Translations under genes and position numbers: made by a program
Source: Triangularia verruculosa
Taxonomy: Eukaryota; Ascomycota; Sordariomycetes; Sordariales; Podosporaceae
Length of the DNA stretch: 64,000 nt
Direction of reading: 5' to 3'
Assembly: GCA_033296885.1 (NCBI GenBank)
Contig: MU863876.1
Coordinates: forward strand, 496,001-560,000
Shown: positions 11,134-21,311 of the stretch, one piece after another
How the letters are laid out: each line of letters opens with the position of its first letter
Position numbering within the stretch: position 1 is the first letter of the stretch
The notes under the pieces: model-generated
The model's database searches: none
What the model saw: the letters and a program-made list of their open reading frames with translations, nothing else
Told to the model about the DNA's origin: nothing

Positions 11134-11969
11134 GGCGGCGATGGGGTCGGCATGGGCGGGCTGGACGTCGTCGTCGGTGGGAGAGGGAGGTTGCGGTTGC
11201 GAGGTTCCAAAAAATCTCGGTCGGCAAATTCCGGGGAGTGGGGCTAAGCCTATTTGGGTTGCACTGTCAACATCTCACTTATGCAAGGAACACTTACTCC
11301 CATCCCAGCTTTTGATTGGGTGTGGGGGTCAATTCGGTGCTTCTTGATAGGGTTCGGGGGTCGTGTCTGTTTTCGAGAGGCTCAAGTGAGCATGCAAGCC
11401 AGACGAAGCGGTTTGTTACAGGCAGCACGGTTGTTCAACGGGCGACGTGAAGTTCTACAGCAACACGAGGGAAATTTGTTTGGTGGAACAGGCTGAGAGT
11501 ATGTCACTCCCCCTCTCAAAGGCTGGAAATATCCATCCTATCTTCTAGGTCACCGGACCTAGTGAGGAGCTGAGGTTTGTCAGTCCATGTGGTTGTCTGC
11601 CAAGTTGAGTGGCAGCATTGAGGAGTACACAACGGGCCACGGAGTGATACAAATCGTGCGAGCCTCTCTGCAAGATTATGATGAAATATTTGGGAGAGCT
11701 TTTGGGCCTTGCTGTGTGTAGCGAACATGGAAATCCACTGAAGTTCGTACCCTCTGTCCGAGACTTGCTACCCCAGTGACCTTGAGAGAGCATTCTGCCT
11801 GCCAAAATATACCACCCTCAATGCAAGAGCTTCGACTTTGAGCCTCCCGCTTTCAATCTACCTAAATCGTCGACCGCATTGTCAACCGGCCGCCTGTTAA
11901 TGGCATACCACCCCCTCTGCTAGCAACAATACCAACACTCGGTCGCCTCGACCAAACAACAAAACCATC
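11134..11969. other. Intergenic between divergent MRPL22 and Cys-rich gene
   Basis: An 836-bp shared upstream region. I see no coding region, and no repeat longer than chance short matches. Confidence 0.55.
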
Positions 11970-13146
11970 ATGGTTCCCACCTCGCTGCCTCGGAAGTTAC
12001 TCTGCTTCCTCCTTCTCATCATCTCCTCCATTTCACTTGCTTCGGCCAGGAAATGTTATTACCACAAAGGGAACGTGGCGACAGACCTCACCGAGTGCGA
12101 CAAGCTCAAAGTTCCAGAATCAGAAATCAACGTCTGCTGCCGACCAGGCGACATCTGCATGAGAAATAACCTCTGTCTTCACAGAGAGGCCAAGCATGTA
12201 GACGTCTACTACCGCGGCGGGTGCACCGTTGACTCCTGGGGGAACGCCGACGAGTTTTGCCCACCAATGGTCTGCCTTAAACATGAGGAGGTGTGGGATA
12301 TGCTCCCCTGCGACAAGTCCGGGACTTCGTGGTACTGCAAAGAAGACTACCCCGGGCCAGACAAAGCTTCTGATCTCAGGACTTGCAAAGGCGCGGTAGA
12401 ACTGAAAGGTGGTGAGTTTGTTGACCCGGTTGCTGGGGATTACTTCTACGTACCTTTTACTAATGGGTTTTGCAGGTGGTCTAACCGAGTTCTTTGGGAC
12501 CGCGATCAAGCCTCAAAGTTCGTCAACGGCGAAACCAACGGAAACATCAGATGAAGGTGATCCCGTGAGGACTTCCTCCAAAGATATTGACTCTTCCACC
12601 TCGGCTTCGCCATCGACAGATTCAGCTGCAGACACGGGACCGACAGAAACGTCCAAGATTTCTTCGACGGCCACTGAAGCCCCAGCAACTGCCAGTCCAA
12701 CAGTAACACCTAGCATCTCACCATCAACAGCTCCCGACAATTCAACAGGCGCATCTCCTCCCCCTTCGCCAGACGAGCCCCAACAGAACAACAATTCCGT
12801 CCCCATCGGCATAGGTGCAGGAGTAGGAATCGCCGTTGCCATCGCAGGGAGTCTACTCGCCTTCTTCTACATTCGCAAGCGACAGCGAGAAGCCCCCATT
12901 CGAGCCGAGAGCCCTCCGCCTTTGGACCCCAACATCCAAAAGCCTGACAACAACTACTACCCCTTCGTCCCCTATCCCTCCGCCGCCCAGCAAGGGTCCA
13001 TTTCAAGCCGAAATGACTATCTCCGTCAGCCAAAAATACCCATCATAACAGAGTCCATGGCTCCTCCTCCTCAAGAGAACAACGTATACCCAGGCCAGCC
13101 TCGCTACCAGCCGCCGAAACGGACCTTTAGCCACGAGCTGCCGTGA
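11970..13146 (+). CDS. Cys-rich single-pass surface protein (paralogue A)
   Basis: Exons 11970..12411 and 12476..13146 give about 370 aa; the intron ends TTTTGCAG and is phase 1. A signal peptide (PRKLLCFLLLIISSISLASA) is followed by a Cys-rich ectodomain. Key marks are CYYHKGN, a CC pair in VCCRPGDICM, YYRGGCT and a CPPMVC pair. A long Ser/Thr-rich stalk, probably O-glycosylated, leads to one transmembrane helix (IGIGAGVGIAVAIAGSLLAF) and a basic, Pro-rich cytoplasmic tail. This layout is common in Sordariomycete surface proteins and resembles Mid2/Wsc-type sensors in outline only. The gene at 17293 shares the CCxxGDxC, YRGGCT and CPxxC marks, so the two are related. No function is known to me. 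Confidence 0.8.
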
Positions 13147-13263
13147 CAACGGCGAGAGGGGGAGAGAGTGGGTGGTATTTTCACACGTGGTATGACATAA
13201 CGGGGTTGGCTTTTGTGTGTTTCATCAGAAATTTTGCTTTCGTGTAACAAGGAACACAATTTA

Positions 13264-13280
13264 CCGCCGTTGTACGGCGG
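13264..13280. repeat. Short GC hairpin
   Basis: A 7-bp perfect stem, CCGCCGT and ACGGCGG, around a TGT loop. It lies about 120 bp after the stop codon of the upstream gene. Confidence 0.7.
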
Positions 13281-13364
13281 CGGTGTACTCCGTAGAGAAG
13301 AACTTTGAGGAGGCTCCCTTCCAAAATAAGAAATAAATCTTCATTTGCTCCTATGCTGACAGGG

Positions 13365-13502
13365 GGTGACGTCGGAGAGTCGGAGCTTGGCGCCGGCCCT
13401 CCATCGGCGCTCGCGCTTGCTAAGCTCCGGCTTTGTAGGCCGGGGCTTGGACCAATCGAGGTAGTTGGCGGCCACCGGCGGTTATTTGTCACCGACGTCA
13501 CC
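13365..13502. repeat. 138-bp element bounded by 11-bp inverted repeats
   Basis: GGTGACGTCGG at 13365-13375 is the exact reverse complement of 13492-13502. Inside are two further nested inverted repeats: CGGAGCTT at 13381 with AAGCTCCG at 13422, and GCGCCG at 13390 with CGGCGC at 13405. No target-site duplication is visible. It may be a decayed small fold-back element or a structured control region. Confidence 0.6.
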
Positions 13503-14144
13503 ACGTAGTCACCAGACATGCCTGCAAAAGCTTTGTGTTCCCCTTGTTCGTGACATTTTACCTGATACAGACAAGCTGAGCTGAGGGTGCTCGGATGGGC
13601 GTTGGTCAGGAGGGGAGGGGGGCGAGTGCGAGGGGGGTCGCTGGTTGAGGTGAGTGTGTGTTGGGCATTAAAAAGACTAGATAAAACGAAGGATGACTGC
13701 CTGCTGCCACCTGAGCTGTCATTTATTATTCGCTGGGTCAGCCGCCGTTGAATGTTTTACGACAACGTCGACGTTACCAACGGTTGAAGGTCACTCGCAT
13801 CGGATTTCAGATTGATTTGATTACCTACATGGCATAGCGACTGCTACTGCTGCTGCAGCTTTCCCATCTGACATCCATCACCGGCTGCAACTGCGACTCT
13901 AACACTGCGTTTTCATCACATCACACCACTGGCAGAAACACGACACTTGCATCACTGTTCAGATTGCTGTACCACGGGAGCGGTATCCGATCTGCGGACT
14001 GAGCACCTGCTCTCTACCTTTTCCAAGTTGTATTCACATACCTAACTTGACCGACAATTGAAAACTCGGGATTCACAGCACCAAACACCGACAGGACCGC
14101 CATCACTCACACCATCTTCCACATCAAATTCTCAAAATCTCACC

Positions 14145-15302
14145 ATGCCTCCAAACCTACGACGTCAAGTCGTAACCCCGGGCCAGTCCCAACCCTCTGT
14201 ACTTCTCCCCCCTATTTTTCCCTCTTACCTCTCACTAACCTCCCCCCTTTAGCCCCCCGTAATAGTAATCCCCCCAGCCCAACTAGGCCTAACCCCCACC
14301 ATCCCCCTCGACATCCCCATCTCCTCTTGTCTCCTCTTCCTCTTCATCCTCGCCGCAGTCACCCACATGACCATCTTCCAGCTCAACCGCCGCCGCTCCC
14401 ACAAATTCCTCTTCTCCGCCCTCCTCTTCGGCTTCTCCATGGCCCGCATTGTTTCTCTTGTCATGCGCATCGTCTGGGCCTGCCGCCCAACCAACACCAA
14501 CATCGCCCTCGCCGCCACCATCTTTGTTGCTGCCGGGGTGCTGCTGCTGTACATCGTCAACCTGTTCTTCGCGCAGCGAGTCCTGCGTGCGTATCACCCC
14601 CGTTTTGGCTGGGGAAAGGGGGTAGGACTAGCATGGAAGGGGGTGCTAGGGAGCGTGATTGGGGTGTTGATTATGGTGATCACTGCGACGGTGGTGGGGG
14701 TGTTGAGTACGGATCCCGGGGTGAAGGGGAGGACGAGGGAGGTTCAGCTGGTGGCGGGGGTGTATTTGGCGGTGCTGGCTTTTTTGCCGGTGGTGGTGGT
14801 GGTGCTTGCGGTTTTTTGGCCCGGTAGAGGGACGATGGAAAAGTTTGGGACGGGGAGGATGAGGCATAAGATTTGCTTGCTGGTGGGAACGTCGTTGTTG
14901 TTGACGCTGGGGGCGAGTTTTAGGGCGGGGATTGGGTTTGTGCCGAGGCCGGCGACGGATCCGGCTTGGTATCACTCCAAGGCGGCGTTTTATTGCTTCA
15001 ACTTTGGGATTGAGCTGGTGGTGGTGTACGGGTATGCGATTGCGAGGTTTGACAGGCGGTTTCACGTGCCGGATGGGAGTGAGAAGCCGGGAGATTATGG
15101 GAAGGGTTTGGGGGTGGTGAATAAGGAGGAGGAGGTGTTTGGGGGTGGGGATTCGGGAAATAGACAGGAGGAGGTGGGGAGGGTGGTGAATAGTAGCCGG
15201 GAACAGAGTCGGAGCCGGGGAGGGGGTGGTGTTGTTGGGGATGGGGAGAGGCCGGAGAGCTTGACAGTGTTGCAGGATGGGATGGAGGGGAAGAAGGGGT
15301 GA
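14145..15302 (+). CDS. Seven-transmembrane protein, DUF3112-like
   Basis: Exons 14145..14198 and 14253..15302 give 367 aa; the intron is phase 0 with a CACTAAC branch point. About seven hydrophobic helices span residues 35-285, beginning with ISSCLLFLFILAAVTHMTIF. Between them are short charged loops such as RRRSHKF and RPTNTNIA. The C-terminal 80 residues are Gly-, Arg- and Glu-rich, soluble and probably cytoplasmic. The fold and loop style match an uncharacterised fungal 7-TM family often labelled DUF3112. It may be a receptor-like protein, but no ligand or G-protein link can be read from the sequence. The sense strand is C-rich before about 14590 and strongly G-rich after it. Confidence 0.75.
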
Positions 15303-16134
15303 ATGCGATGGAGGGACTGTAACATAAGGAAAGTCATTTTCTGTGTGTTGCGCGGGGAACATACAGGAAAAGATTTGTACACATATGGGAGGTGTTCTGG
15401 CTTGGTTTGCTATGAGCGCAGCGGGTTCTTTCGAGGAGCGATTTCGGCATGTACTTTTCACGGAGCGCCTTCTTTAAAGATTGATACCCGGCTTGGAAAA
15501 GTCTCACAATTCAGATTCCAATACTTGCGCCGTGGATGGGGCTTCCCATCGACGGCTACATTGCCACTCACAAACTCAGAAACCATCTTAATTGTCGTGT
15601 TATGTGTTGTGTACCCGTCTGTCAGGAACAGGTGTCTTCTCCAACCCAAACACTCCATATTAACTATCAAGACCTTTACACATACTCAAGTCACCGCATT
15701 CAGCTTGTTGACGGGTAGGGCAAACGTGCGGAAGATGTCGGAGTGGCCAATAGAACCGAATAGTTCCCCGGCCACGTCAGTGACAACGCGGGGAAGGGTG
15801 GCACAAGGTCGGAGAGCAAACCTGAGTGAAAAGGTCTGGGCTTTGTGATAATTTCTAGTATGTCGCGACTTGTAACCGGTCAGGTCCGATGCAGGTACTT
15901 TTGTGCGAGGTAGGATTGGTCCCTGGAAGGCGTGGACATGGGATGAATGTAAATATCCATGTTCCTCTCCCATGGAAGTTATCATTAGATCTGACTCTGG
16001 TTGTTTCTTGAACTTTTCTGTTGTGGTGTGGAGTTACCCCTATCCTTTGCCCCTGGCATTTTGCCAAGACAAAACAAAAACAAAACCGCCAAGCCATCCT
16101 TTTTGAAAGACAGAAAGAGACAAGACAGACAACG
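15303..16134. other. Intergenic, no gene seen
   Basis: It follows the 7-TM gene. A 181-codon open frame crosses it, but without conserved motifs, biased codon use or a plausible start context. I judge it to be chance. Confidence 0.5.
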
Positions 16135-16701
16135 ATGGTGGTTATACGTATTCGAAAAGGCTCAAATTATGGGGCAGGAACAGTGGATTACGATGGGTCG
16201 AATAACTGTAGGGTTGGATCTCGACGCTCGCCATGTCATCGACCACTTCGGCAGCGTGGTGATCAGAGAGCATTACTACCACATGCGATACAACGAAGGT
16301 ACCAGAATTACACCTCAACAGCACCCCTCACAGTGGCCACACCAATACAACCGGTAGATGCCACCCCAACAACCCGCGAAACGAACGCGTTATTCAACAC
16401 AGACGGGGTCACGATAGCAGTTGGATTGGACGCGGTATTCGGCCTGGCGTTGGTGATATTTCTGAGCGGGGTTGTCTACCAGTGGAAGAGAGGAAAAAGG
16501 CTTCGTGCCGAGCAAGAGGAGAGAGACCGAGTGGCAGATGGAGTGGAAGTGAACCCGGCGGTGTCGGTGTCGAAAGAGTCGTCTCAACTGTCCTCGGAGG
16601 TATCCGGTGCGAGAGTGAAGGTTGGGGAAGCACAGGTTGGGGATGAAAAAGGTGGGAGCAGCAAGGAACAGGTGAGGCAGGAAATAGTGAAAGAAACATA
16701 G
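16135..16701 (+). CDS. Small single-TM protein or remnant
   Basis: An open frame of 188 codons starting at ATG 16135. The N-terminal 80 residues look non-coding (Arg- and His-rich, no motif). The rest is a believable membrane-protein tail: a Thr/Pro stalk, one hydrophobic segment (IAVGLDAVFGLALVIFLSGVVY), a stop-transfer block WKRGKRLR, and an acidic Glu/Lys/Ser tail. This is the same order as the C-terminal halves of the two Cys-rich genes beside it. It lacks a signal peptide and Cys-rich ectodomain. It could be a truncated relative, or the last exon of a gene whose earlier exons I could not find. There is no named family. Confidence 0.35.
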   Translation: MVVIRIRKGSNYGAGTVDYDGSNNCRVGSRRSPCHRPLRQRGDQRALLPHAIQRRYQNYTSTAPLTVATPIQPVDATPTTRETNALFNTDGVTIAVGLDAVFGLALVIFLSGVVYQWKRGKRLRAEQEERDRVADGVEVNPAVSVSKESSQLSSEVSGARVKVGEAQVGDEKGGSSKEQVRQEIVKET

Positions 16702-17292
16702 GATGGCAAGACAATTTATCAATAGAAATTGTTGAACGGAAATGAGCGACTGGTGACTGTGGTTGCTCCCGCGACTCATCCCATCTTTTGGTGCTTGATT
16801 AAGTCGCCCACAATAGACCATTCTGTTCGCAGCGTTTATTGATTTTCCTATTGAAGCAAATTTTGGCCACTTACAGTGGTCTGCTCCCCGCACTGCGTTC
16901 GTTCTGCTTCTGGCGGCCACTGGAGGTTCTCTTCTTTTTACTTTTTCGTCCGTCGCACGACTTTAGCACTCGTTTACTTTCCTTTCTCTCCAACCACGAA
17001 CGGCCAACCAGCTTGCGGCGCACACCACCACAGAAATTCCCCTTGACAGGTTCCGCAAACTCGACCACAACATCCAGCACCGCCCGTCTTATTCTCCACC
17101 GCGTGGTTTTGGTTACGGCCGTCATACATACCCAGCCGGAGTAGGCAAGCCGCTCAGTACATACTTGAGTATCTTTGGGCCTTTGACTGATGAAGTCGCG
17201 GTTTTGACATTGTAAGTATTATTTCATTCTGCTTCGGCCACGCGACTTCATAATTTCGAGTCGCGACTCTTACTTGTCAAGTGAACAAGTCG
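16702..17292. other. Intergenic or leader region
   Basis: 591 bp before the second Cys-rich gene. A GTAAGT donor near 17211 and a GTCAAG acceptor just before 17281 could frame a leader intron. I found no upstream exon that would supply a signal peptide. Confidence 0.4.
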
Positions 17293-19685
17293 ATGCTGAC
17301 ATCCATCAAAGACACCAACAACATGAAACGATCAAATGAGTCCGCCATAGTGGCTGCCTCCTCGAATTCTTCCTCCTGCAAGGGACAGCCCAACCAAGTC
17401 GACCACTTCAATCCCGCTCCGACCTTCATCGACCAGCACCCCGCCAGTAAGGGGGTGTCAGTGACAGGCTGTTACTGGCCCGATGGCAGTCCCGCCGATG
17501 GTGGTGCCAGAGGCGTCGAAGAGTCGTTTGACCCCTTCGACGCTCTTTATCCTTGTCTCGACCCCGACAAGACATACTCGCCCGATGAGTCCATCGTCTG
17601 CTGCTGGTCGGGCGATGTGTGTTTCGGGGAAGCCAAGCTATGTGGCATACCCGCTCACGAGGACTCGGACAAGACGAAAGGCGCTTTCTCGGCAATGTAT
17701 CGCGGGGGATGCACTGCCCAACCTGACACTTGGGCAGATGCCGCCGGGTGCCCACAGAAATGTCTTGATCCGTCAAGACCTTTCGAAAACATTCTCGATG
17801 CAGAGGTCATGGTCGTGGCCTGCGACGATCCGAGTCGTGCGGATAATTTGACCCTTTACTGCTCCAATGATGGGATCGACCCTACCAGATGCGATCATAA
17901 CGGGGCGGCGCTTGATGGGTACGGCCAAGATGAGGCCTGGGGTATGATGGGTAAGTGGCATCTTGATTTTATATAGGTTGTCAGCCTTGCTAACCGGGGG
18001 TTCTGGGAACAGCTTCAGAGACCCTCCAGATCCATGGAGTTGCTCTCTCTACCGTCACCTCCATTCCCATCGCTACAAGCTCAAGCGCCTCCCAAATCTC
18101 AACCACTTCGAGCGAGTCGAGCACAACCTCGACCACGGCAGTCATGGGCACGCCCCCTTCCAATGTGACGGCCCCCAACTCGCCCAACACAACCACCATC
18201 ATCCTCGCCGTCGGCATCCCCCTCGGTCTCCTCTTCTTCTTCGGCATGCTCGCCGTCGCATTCATATGCCACCGCCGCCGCAACGCTCCCCAGCCAGAAG
18301 AAAAGCGTAGATCCTTCACAGTCCTCAACGTGAACCACTCCACCGCCCAACCCGACGATACCAACTCCCTCGGCACCCCCTACTCCGAGCGCAACGTCCT
18401 CCCCGGTCCCCTCTCCTCCAACCCAATCCTCCCTTTCTCCCCCTCCGACCCCAACCTCCCTGCCACAACAGGCACCTCCGAGATCCCCCAGAAAATCCAG
18501 AAAATCGACCGCACCCCCACCCCCCACCCCGAAAGCGACCTCCAGGACTCCCCAGACCACCCCCGTCGAACAAGCAGCAGCACACCCACCCCCTGGCCCG
18601 TCTCCCCCCCCTTCCTCCACACCTACACCATCAACAACCAAAATCTCCCCTCCTCCAACCGCAACTCTTACGCCAGCGGTGGTGGCAGCAGCAGCCTCCG
18701 CAAATCCCACACCGAAGGCGACCTCCCCCTCATCATCCCCGACAACCACCACCACCACCACCGACAAAGCCACCAATCCACCACCAGTAGCACCATCCCC
18801 TTTCCTTCCTACTCAGAGCCCAACATAAGCTACCCCAGCACCTCACCCAGAACCGGCCCCCAATTCCCCTTCTACAGCCGCGAAGTCCACGAAGCGCTGC
18901 AGCAAATGGAATACGACCGCGAACTACAAAACTACTACGCCGCCGCTGCTTCTGATCACCACCACGGTTTTTCCAGTCATAACCCAATCGAGCTTCCTGT
19001 TGGTGATGATGATGATGATGATGAAGGGGTCCCTAGCAGGAGAAGCTTTGCCCAGCGGATGATGAGCCTTAGTTCTGATCACCAGAGTCTACCCAGCCAG
19101 CAGCAGCAGCAGCGGTCATATCGGCCTCCGAGCCAGCAGTTCGAATTCGACTTCCCTGTTCCTGGCACCGCTGAGGGTAACAGAGCTACTTCGCTGCCTG
19201 CTCCGACAGGTGGCAGTCCGTCGACGAGGATGTACTATACGTATGGGTATGGACGGCCGGCGGTGGGGGTGGGGAGGCCGCAGGTTGTGCAGATTGGATC
19301 GTCGTCGAGGGGTGGGAGTGCGGGGAGCGGGGGGAGTAGGGATCGGGAGGAACAGCAAGGTCAGCAGCGGCAGAGCCATGAGAGGGGGGGGAGTACAGGG
19401 ACTGTGAGGAATGTTGGTTTTGACAGCAGTGGTGGTCGTGCTGGTGAGGGAGTTGGTCACGCGAGGCAGCAGGGTGTTGGTGCTGGTGCTGGTGTTGGTG
19501 TTTATGAACTTGGTGTTGACAATGAGACGGCACATACCAGACATCAGAGCGCCAATGCCGCTGCTTACGACGCGGTTGTGGATGATGAGACGGTTCATAC
19601 CAGACATCAGAGCGCCGGTGCCAGCCGCGGGGGTGGTGGCAGTGGAAATGGAAGCGGTTACCTCTCCTACCGCTCCTCCGCCTAA
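17293..19685 (+). CDS. Large Cys-rich single-pass surface protein (paralogue B)
   Basis: Exons 17293..17950 and 18013..19685 give 776 aa; the phase-1 intron has GTAAGT and a GCTAACC branch point. The Cys-rich domain (about residues 58-210) has CYWPDGSPADGG, VCCWSGDVCFGEAKLC, YRGGCTAQ and CPQKC, which match the ectodomain marks of the protein at 11970. A Ser/Thr stalk follows, then a transmembrane helix (IILAVGIPLGLLFFFGMLAV) with CHRRR after it. The cytoplasmic tail is very long (about 480 residues) and low in complexity: Pro-, His-, Asp- and Gln-runs and a duplicated block DxETxHTRHQSA. The modelled start lacks a signal peptide, so an upstream exon may be missing. It is probably a surface sensor; function is unknown. 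Confidence 0.75.
19518..19616 (+). repeat. Duplicated 12-residue block in tail
   Basis: Codons at 19518-19553 and 19581-19616 encode DNETAHTRHQSA and DDETVHTRHQSA. The DNA of the two copies is nearly identical, so the duplication is recent. Confidence 0.85.
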
Positions 19686-21311
19686 ACACCCCCCCTCAAG
19701 CATTGTCACCCAGACCTCCCAGGCTCATTCTCGGCTCTTGGGCTAAAAGACGAGCCTGAATCTGACAACCTCCCCCGGCCGGTCATTAACATCCAATTCC
19801 TGCCCTCAAATCCCACACCAGTACTGCTTTTGTGTCCAACACCATGGGACAAAACCATCCCCCTCACCAATACCACAAAAAGAACAACCCCATCTTATTC
19901 ACCTTCTTTCTTGCAGCCGCAGCACTGACAAAGATGGGGATTGATACCCGCTGCTACATGTTCCCTTGAACACCTATCCAAGACCTTATTGTAACAACCA
20001 CACCTCACTCAACATTGACATCTCTAAAAGACAAAGGAGGATTTGGGAAATGTCAGATACTTGTATACTACCTACCTTACCCCAAGATAGCCAGAAATTC
20101 TCCTTCATCGCTCTGCCGGGCAGAGAATCAGGGGTTTGGGTTTATAAAAGCCATAGTCTTCATCAGTTCTTCTACTGCGTGACAAAACTTAATACTTAAT
20201 TTTTAATACCTACTTACTTACCTACTATGTGTCTACGTCGCAGAAATACGGTTTGATGTGTCCACTAGAGAATTATGTTCGGAGAAAAGCTAGCCAACTC
20301 CATGTTGGTATGCTTGGGATTTCAAAGGGATATAAATCTCTTTGCAAGATGGAAATCCTCCGTGGGTGTGTGACAGAAGCAGTTTATGAAAAAGAACGGC
20401 ACATTCTTCCTATAGCATACTCCTCCCACCGACAAACGTATAACAGCCCCATGCCGGCCGTTCGAAGTCTGTCAAATAAGCCCTTGCGCCGGCAGGTAGA
20501 ACCCCGCCAAGCAATCCAAACAACTATCTATCACTACCCAAGTACATGACAGCCTGCCCATCCGCAACCGGACTTGGTCACAACTCTTCTCCTCTTCCTT
20601 CCGCGCCATAGACCAACCTATACTTCAAAAGACGTACCGATCAGTCCCCACCTACCCACTCATCCCCCTTACACTTGAAAGGCTGACTTGCTCATCATCT
20701 CAGACAACAGTTCCAAAGGGCTTTGTCTTGGCAAACACACGCTGGACCCAGAGTGTAAGTAGAATAAAAGCAACAAAGTCTAGAAAGACAGGAGCACAAG
20801 ATAGTAGTCAATAAAAGGATCTAATTACCTACCCGCGACTGAGTCGGCTGGAGGTTGGTCCCGGCAGATGCCATCCTTGCAAATATAATCGACTGCCAAC
20901 ATAAAAATACATCACATGGACAAGATAAACACATGGACTCGTGATTCGTTGTTGGTCATGGGTTGCTATTATCTATGCCACCAGGCAGCGGGCTTCCCCC
21001 GCCGCGAGGCCTGCCACAGTGACATCGACAAGAGCGGTGACGGGCACAGAAATTTCTTTTTATTCCCTGCTCCCTCTTGCAAAATCCTTTGTCATGAAAG
21101 AGAACCCAAAGCGAAGACAAGCATCCCGAAGTACGCCCCTCCCAGCCGTTGGAACCCGTCGATATCGCTCGACGCCTCCTGGTATTTTCTCCCCACGCGG
21201 CAGCGCGGCCGATTTTATAGCAGACGTCCCATAAAACCAACCTCTCATCCTCCCCGTCAGCCGGCCCCGACTGAAGCCCCAGACACTCAAGCATTAACCA
21301 TTCCATTAAAC
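19686..21311. other. Convergent intergenic region
   Basis: 1.6 kb between the ends of the Cys-rich gene and RACK1. It is AT-richer than the rest and contains TACCTA/TACTTAC runs near 20205-20225. No supported gene was found. Open frames at 20229 and 20916 have no motifs, and the latter is antisense to RACK1. Confidence 0.55.

Larger units (their letters stand above)
13147..14144. other. Intergenic with fold-back structures
   Basis: 1 kb between the Cys-rich gene and the 7-TM gene, both on the plus strand. It holds two inverted-repeat structures listed separately (13264-13280 and 13365-13502). From 13800 on, it is C- and A-rich and is probably the promoter and leader of the 7-TM gene. Confidence 0.5.

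Noticed and set aside
15303..15848. A 181-codon frame after the 7-TM gene
   Set aside because: No motifs, mixed codon use, follows directly on a stop codon; most likely chance.
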